DNA from: Enterobacteriaceae bacterium LSJC7
GTDB lineage: Bacteria > Pseudomonadota > Gammaproteobacteria > Enterobacterales > Enterobacteriaceae
Direction of reading: 5' to 3'
DNA length: 64,000 bases
NCBI GenBank assembly: GCA_000302695.1
Contig: AMFN01000002.1
Coordinates: forward strand, 497,948 to 561,947
Below the pieces are notes generated by a model. That model did not search any database. It was not told where the DNA came from and saw only the letters and a program-made list of their open reading frames with translations. A program made the position numbers and the translations under genes. Each line of letters starts with the position of its first letter. The first letter of the stretch is position 1. This document shows, one piece after another, positions 61,342-64,000 of this stretch.

Positions 61342-63777
61342 ATGGCTGATTCAGCTGCCTTATCCGGCACAAAGCTTAAGCTATGGTGTTACCTGCTGGC
61401 TGCAATATTGCTGCTGGTGGGTGGCTTTTTTACCCTCGGCGGTGCCAGACTGCTGATGCTGGGGGGAAGCGCCTGGTTTTTTATTGCCGGGATTATTACG
61501 CTGCTTGCCGCCGTGCAGTTTGCGCGCCAGCGCGCCTCGGCGGTGGTGCTGTTCCTGCTGGTATTCCTTGGCACCGTTATCTGGGCGTGGCTTGAAGTGC
61601 GCTTTGATTTCTGGCCACTGGTGTCGCGCCTGATGGTACCCGCGGGGTTGATGCTGCTGGCATTTGCTACCTGGCCCGCATTACGCAAGCGTGAGCGTAA
61701 AACCCCGCTTGCGGCACTCTCATACGGGCTGTGTGCCGTGCTGCTCATCGGTATGGTCGCCACGTTCAGCCAGATGTTTGTTCCGCATCCAACAGTCGCG
61801 TTCAGCGGCCAGCCGCTGCCGCTGGTGCCGGTCGATAAGGCGAAAGCACAAAAAGACTGGGATCACTACGGCAATACGGCGGGCGGTAGCCGCTTTGTGG
61901 CGCTGGATCAGATTACCCGCGACAACGTGAAAGATCTGAAAGTGGCCTGGACTTTTCATACTGGCGATACGCCGCTAAGCCCGGACGGTAACGGTGCCGA
62001 AGACCAGCAAACGCCGTTGCAGGTAGGCGATCGCGTGTTCCTGTGTACGCCGCACAACAATGTGATTGCGGTAGATGCCGACAGCGGCAAGCAAATCTGG
62101 AAGCGTGAAATCAACGCCAAATCTCAGGTGTGGCAGCGCTGTCGCGGTCTTGCATACTTTGATGCCACCAAACCACTGACACAGCCGACCCAGGCTGGCT
62201 CCACGCCAGTACCGGCGCCTGTACTTACCGCAGGTGACAGCTGCCAGCGCCGTCTGGTGATGAACACCAGCGATGCCCGCCTGATTGCCATCAACGCCGA
62301 CAACGGCGAGTTCTGCGCGCACTTTGGCCACAACGGGGTGGTGAATTTAAAAGCCGGGCTGGGCGATGCCGCTGACCCGAAATATCAACTGACCTCTGCG
62401 CCGACGCTCGCGGGCACCACCGTGGTGGTGGGCGGGCGCGTGGCAGATAACGTCCAGACCGATATGCCAGGCGGCGTCTTGCGTGGTTTTGACGTTATCA
62501 GCGGTGAAATGCGCTGGGCGTTTGACCCGGGTCGTGATGACCCGACAATGGCGCTGGCACCGGGCGAAACCTATGCGCGTAGCACGCCAAATTCCTGGGC
62601 GCCGATGTCTTATGACGCGGCCATGAACGCGGTGTTTATCCCAATGGGTAGCTCATCGGTGGATTTATGGGGAGCAAACCGCACGCCGCTGGATCATAAA
62701 TATGGCGCGTCGGTGATGGCGTTAGATGCCACCACCGGAAAAATGAAGTGGGTGTACCAGACGGTACACAACGACCTGTGGGACTTTGATGTCCCGATGC
62801 AGCCGAGCCTGATTGATTTCCCGCGTAAAGACGGCTCCACAACACCAGCGGTGGTGTTTGGCACCAAAGCCGGGCAAATTTTTGTGCTCGACAGGCTGAC
62901 TGGTAAACCTCTGACTGAGGTCAAGGAAGTGGCGGTGAAAACCGCGGGCATTCCGGGGGAGCAGTATTCTCATACTCAGCCGGTATCAACAGGTATGCCG
63001 CAAATCGGCACGCAGACGCTCAAAGAGTCCGACATGTGGGGCGCTACGCTGTTCGATCAGCTGATGTGCCGCATTAGCTTTAAATCAATGCGATATGAAG
63101 GTTTGTTCACCGCGCCGGGTACGGATGTTTCCCTGAGCTTTCCGGGTTCGCTGGGGGGCATGAACTGGGGGAGCCTGTCAACGGACCCGAACAACCACTA
63201 CATTTTTGTCAACGATATGCGTCTTGGTCTGTGGGTGCAGATGATCCCACAGCAGGTGGACAGTTCCGCACCGGCCAGCAACGGCGGTGAGTCGGTCAAT
63301 ACCGGTATGGGGGCTGTGCCGCTTAAGGGCACGCCGTATGCGGTCAACAAAAACCGCTTCATGTCGCCGCTGGGTGTGCCGTGCCAGAAGCCGCCGTTCG
63401 GTACGCTGTCGGCAGTGGACCTGAAAACGCAGCAAATCGTCTGGCAGGTGCCGGTAGGGACGGTGCAGGACACCGGGCCGTTTGGCATTAAAATGCGCAT
63501 GAAGATGCCGGTGGGTATGCCAACGCTCGGCGGCACGCTGGCAACCCAGGGCGGGCTGGTGTTCATTGCAGGTTCGCAGGATTACTATCTGCGTGCGTTT
63601 GATACCTCCAGCGGTGAAGAAGTCTGGAAAGCGCGTCTGCCGGTTGGCAGCGGCGGTGGGCCGATGAGCTATGTGTCGCCAAAAACCGGTAAGCAGTATG
63701 TGCTTATCTCTGCCGGTGGCGCGCGCCAGTCACCGGATCGTGGTGATTACGTGATTGCTTACGCGCTCGATAATTAA
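61342..63777 (+). CDS. gcd: PQQ-dependent membrane glucose dehydrogenase
   Basis: Quinoprotein that oxidises aldoses such as glucose to the lactone in the periplasm and donates electrons to ubiquinone. 811 aa from ATG 61342 (CAGGAGA upstream). Seen: five hydrophobic segments in the first 145 residues, then a beta-propeller with tryptophan-docking repeats (AVDADSGKQIWKRE, ALDATTGKMKWVYQ) and HNDLWDFDVPMQP holding the catalytic Asp. It resembles E. coli Gcd but only moderately, so a glucose/quinate/shikimate dehydrogenase paralogue is possible. No pqq genes are in the window. Confidence 0.88.
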   Translation: MADSAALSGTKLKLWCYLLAAILLLVGGFFTLGGARLLMLGGSAWFFIAGIITLLAAVQFARQRASAVVLFLLVFLGTVIWAWLEVRFDFWPLVSRLMVPAGLMLLAFATWPALRKRERKTPLAALSYGLCAVLLIGMVATFSQMFVPHPTVAFSGQPLPLVPVDKAKAQKDWDHYGNTAGGSRFVALDQITRDNVKDLKVAWTFHTGDTPLSPDGNGAEDQQTPLQVGDRVFLCTPHNNVIAVDADSGKQIWKREINAKSQVWQRCRGLAYFDATKPLTQPTQAGSTPVPAPVLTAGDSCQRRLVMNTSDARLIAINADNGEFCAHFGHNGVVNLKAGLGDAADPKYQLTSAPTLAGTTVVVGGRVADNVQTDMPGGVLRGFDVISGEMRWAFDPGRDDPTMALAPGETYARSTPNSWAPMSYDAAMNAVFIPMGSSSVDLWGANRTPLDHKYGASVMALDATTGKMKWVYQTVHNDLWDFDVPMQPSLIDFPRKDGSTTPAVVFGTKAGQIFVLDRLTGKPLTEVKEVAVKTAGIPGEQYSHTQPVSTGMPQIGTQTLKESDMWGATLFDQLMCRISFKSMRYEGLFTAPGTDVSLSFPGSLGGMNWGSLSTDPNNHYIFVNDMRLGLWVQMIPQQVDSSAPASNGGESVNTGMGAVPLKGTPYAVNKNRFMSPLGVPCQKPPFGTLSAVDLKTQQIVWQVPVGTVQDTGPFGIKMRMKMPVGMPTLGGTLATQGGLVFIAGSQDYYLRAFDTSSGEEVWKARLPVGSGGGPMSYVSPKTGKQYVLISAGGARQSPDRGDYVIAYALDN

Positions 63778-63791
63778 GCGATAAAAATAAT

Positions 63792-63821
63792 AAAAACGCC
63801 CTGATTAAGGGCGTTTTTTTA
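63792..63821 (+). terminator. gcd terminator
   Basis: ACGCCCT (63796-63802) and AGGGCGT (63808-63814) pair around GATTA and are followed by seven T residues. Confidence 0.9.
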
Positions 63822-63822
63822 T

Positions 63823-64000
63823 CGCTCATGTGTACCAGAAATGGTGTCTGACACCCGACTACAGGCCTTCAGAGCAGGTTAAAGGATAAAACACCTGCCA
63901 GACTTGGGCGTGGCGCTAGCAACGCGCGGGCAACCAGGCGTGACAGTAAATAACGCCTGATTGATAGCGCACACGCAATGTGGCAGGTAAACCGCAGACG
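63823..64000. other. Window end, no supported gene
   Basis: The last 178 bases hold no complete gene. A minus-strand frame open at the window edge ends at 63916-63918 and could be the 3' end of a gene outside; 27 codons are too few to judge. Confidence 0.3.

Noticed and set aside
63916-64000. Possible 3' end of a minus-strand gene at the window edge
   Set aside because: Only 27 codons visible; neither homology nor a terminator supports it.

Overview
The window is a chromosomal segment from a member of the Enterobacteriaceae. Most proteins are close full-length counterparts of Escherichia coli K-12 proteins, and gene order from phoH to ptsG follows the E. coli 23-25 min region. Codon use and base composition are those of a G+C-rich enteric (Enterobacter/Klebsiella/Cronobacter/Shimwellia-like). 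The genus cannot be fixed by eye. No phage, transposase or integrase was seen.

Layout. 1-7.6 kb: phoH, two tRNA-Ser(GGA) genes with tandem 3'-flanking repeats, ghrA, ycdX, ycdY, ymdB-clsC and opgC. 7.8-16.2 kb: opgGH (osmoregulated periplasmic glucans), yceK, msyB, lpxL, trhO and yceI-yceJ. After an AT-rich gap, 17-25.4 kb: solA, bssS, dinI (LexA box), pyrC, yceB, a grxB remnant, rimJ-yceH-yceM and murJ. 25.9-42.2 kb: rne with its long leader, rluC, yceF, then the collinear lipid and cofactor block yceD-rpmF-plsX-fabHDG-acpP-fabF-pabC-mltG-tmk-holB-ycfH. 42.4-43.9 kb: ptsG with its conserved control region.

At 44.2 kb a short type I-E CRISPR array without cas genes lies between ptsG and sbcB, genes that are far apart in E. 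coli. From there the content matches the E. coli 44-45 min region (sbcB, sbmC, yeeA, yeeX, tRNA-Asn, yeeO) with additions: a small lipoprotein gene, a three-gene membrane gluconate dehydrogenase operon, an EntD-like phosphopantetheinyl transferase, lacZ without lacI or lacY, a GNAT/LysR divergent pair, and a PQQ-dependent glucose dehydrogenase.

How the genes fit together. The core is ordinary envelope, fatty acid, ribosome and DNA maintenance machinery. The accessory part adds a periplasmic glucose to gluconate to 2-ketogluconate oxidation route. Clusters expected by E. coli synteny are missing from their positions: pga after phoH, csg (curli) between ycdY and ymdB, flg between murJ and rne, mdtG, mdtH plus most of grxB, and dacD. 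The most notable signals are the internally duplicated CRISPR array at a synteny junction, the tRNA-Ser/rtT-like repeat array, and the loss of three surface-structure loci. I found no clearly new multi-gene system.
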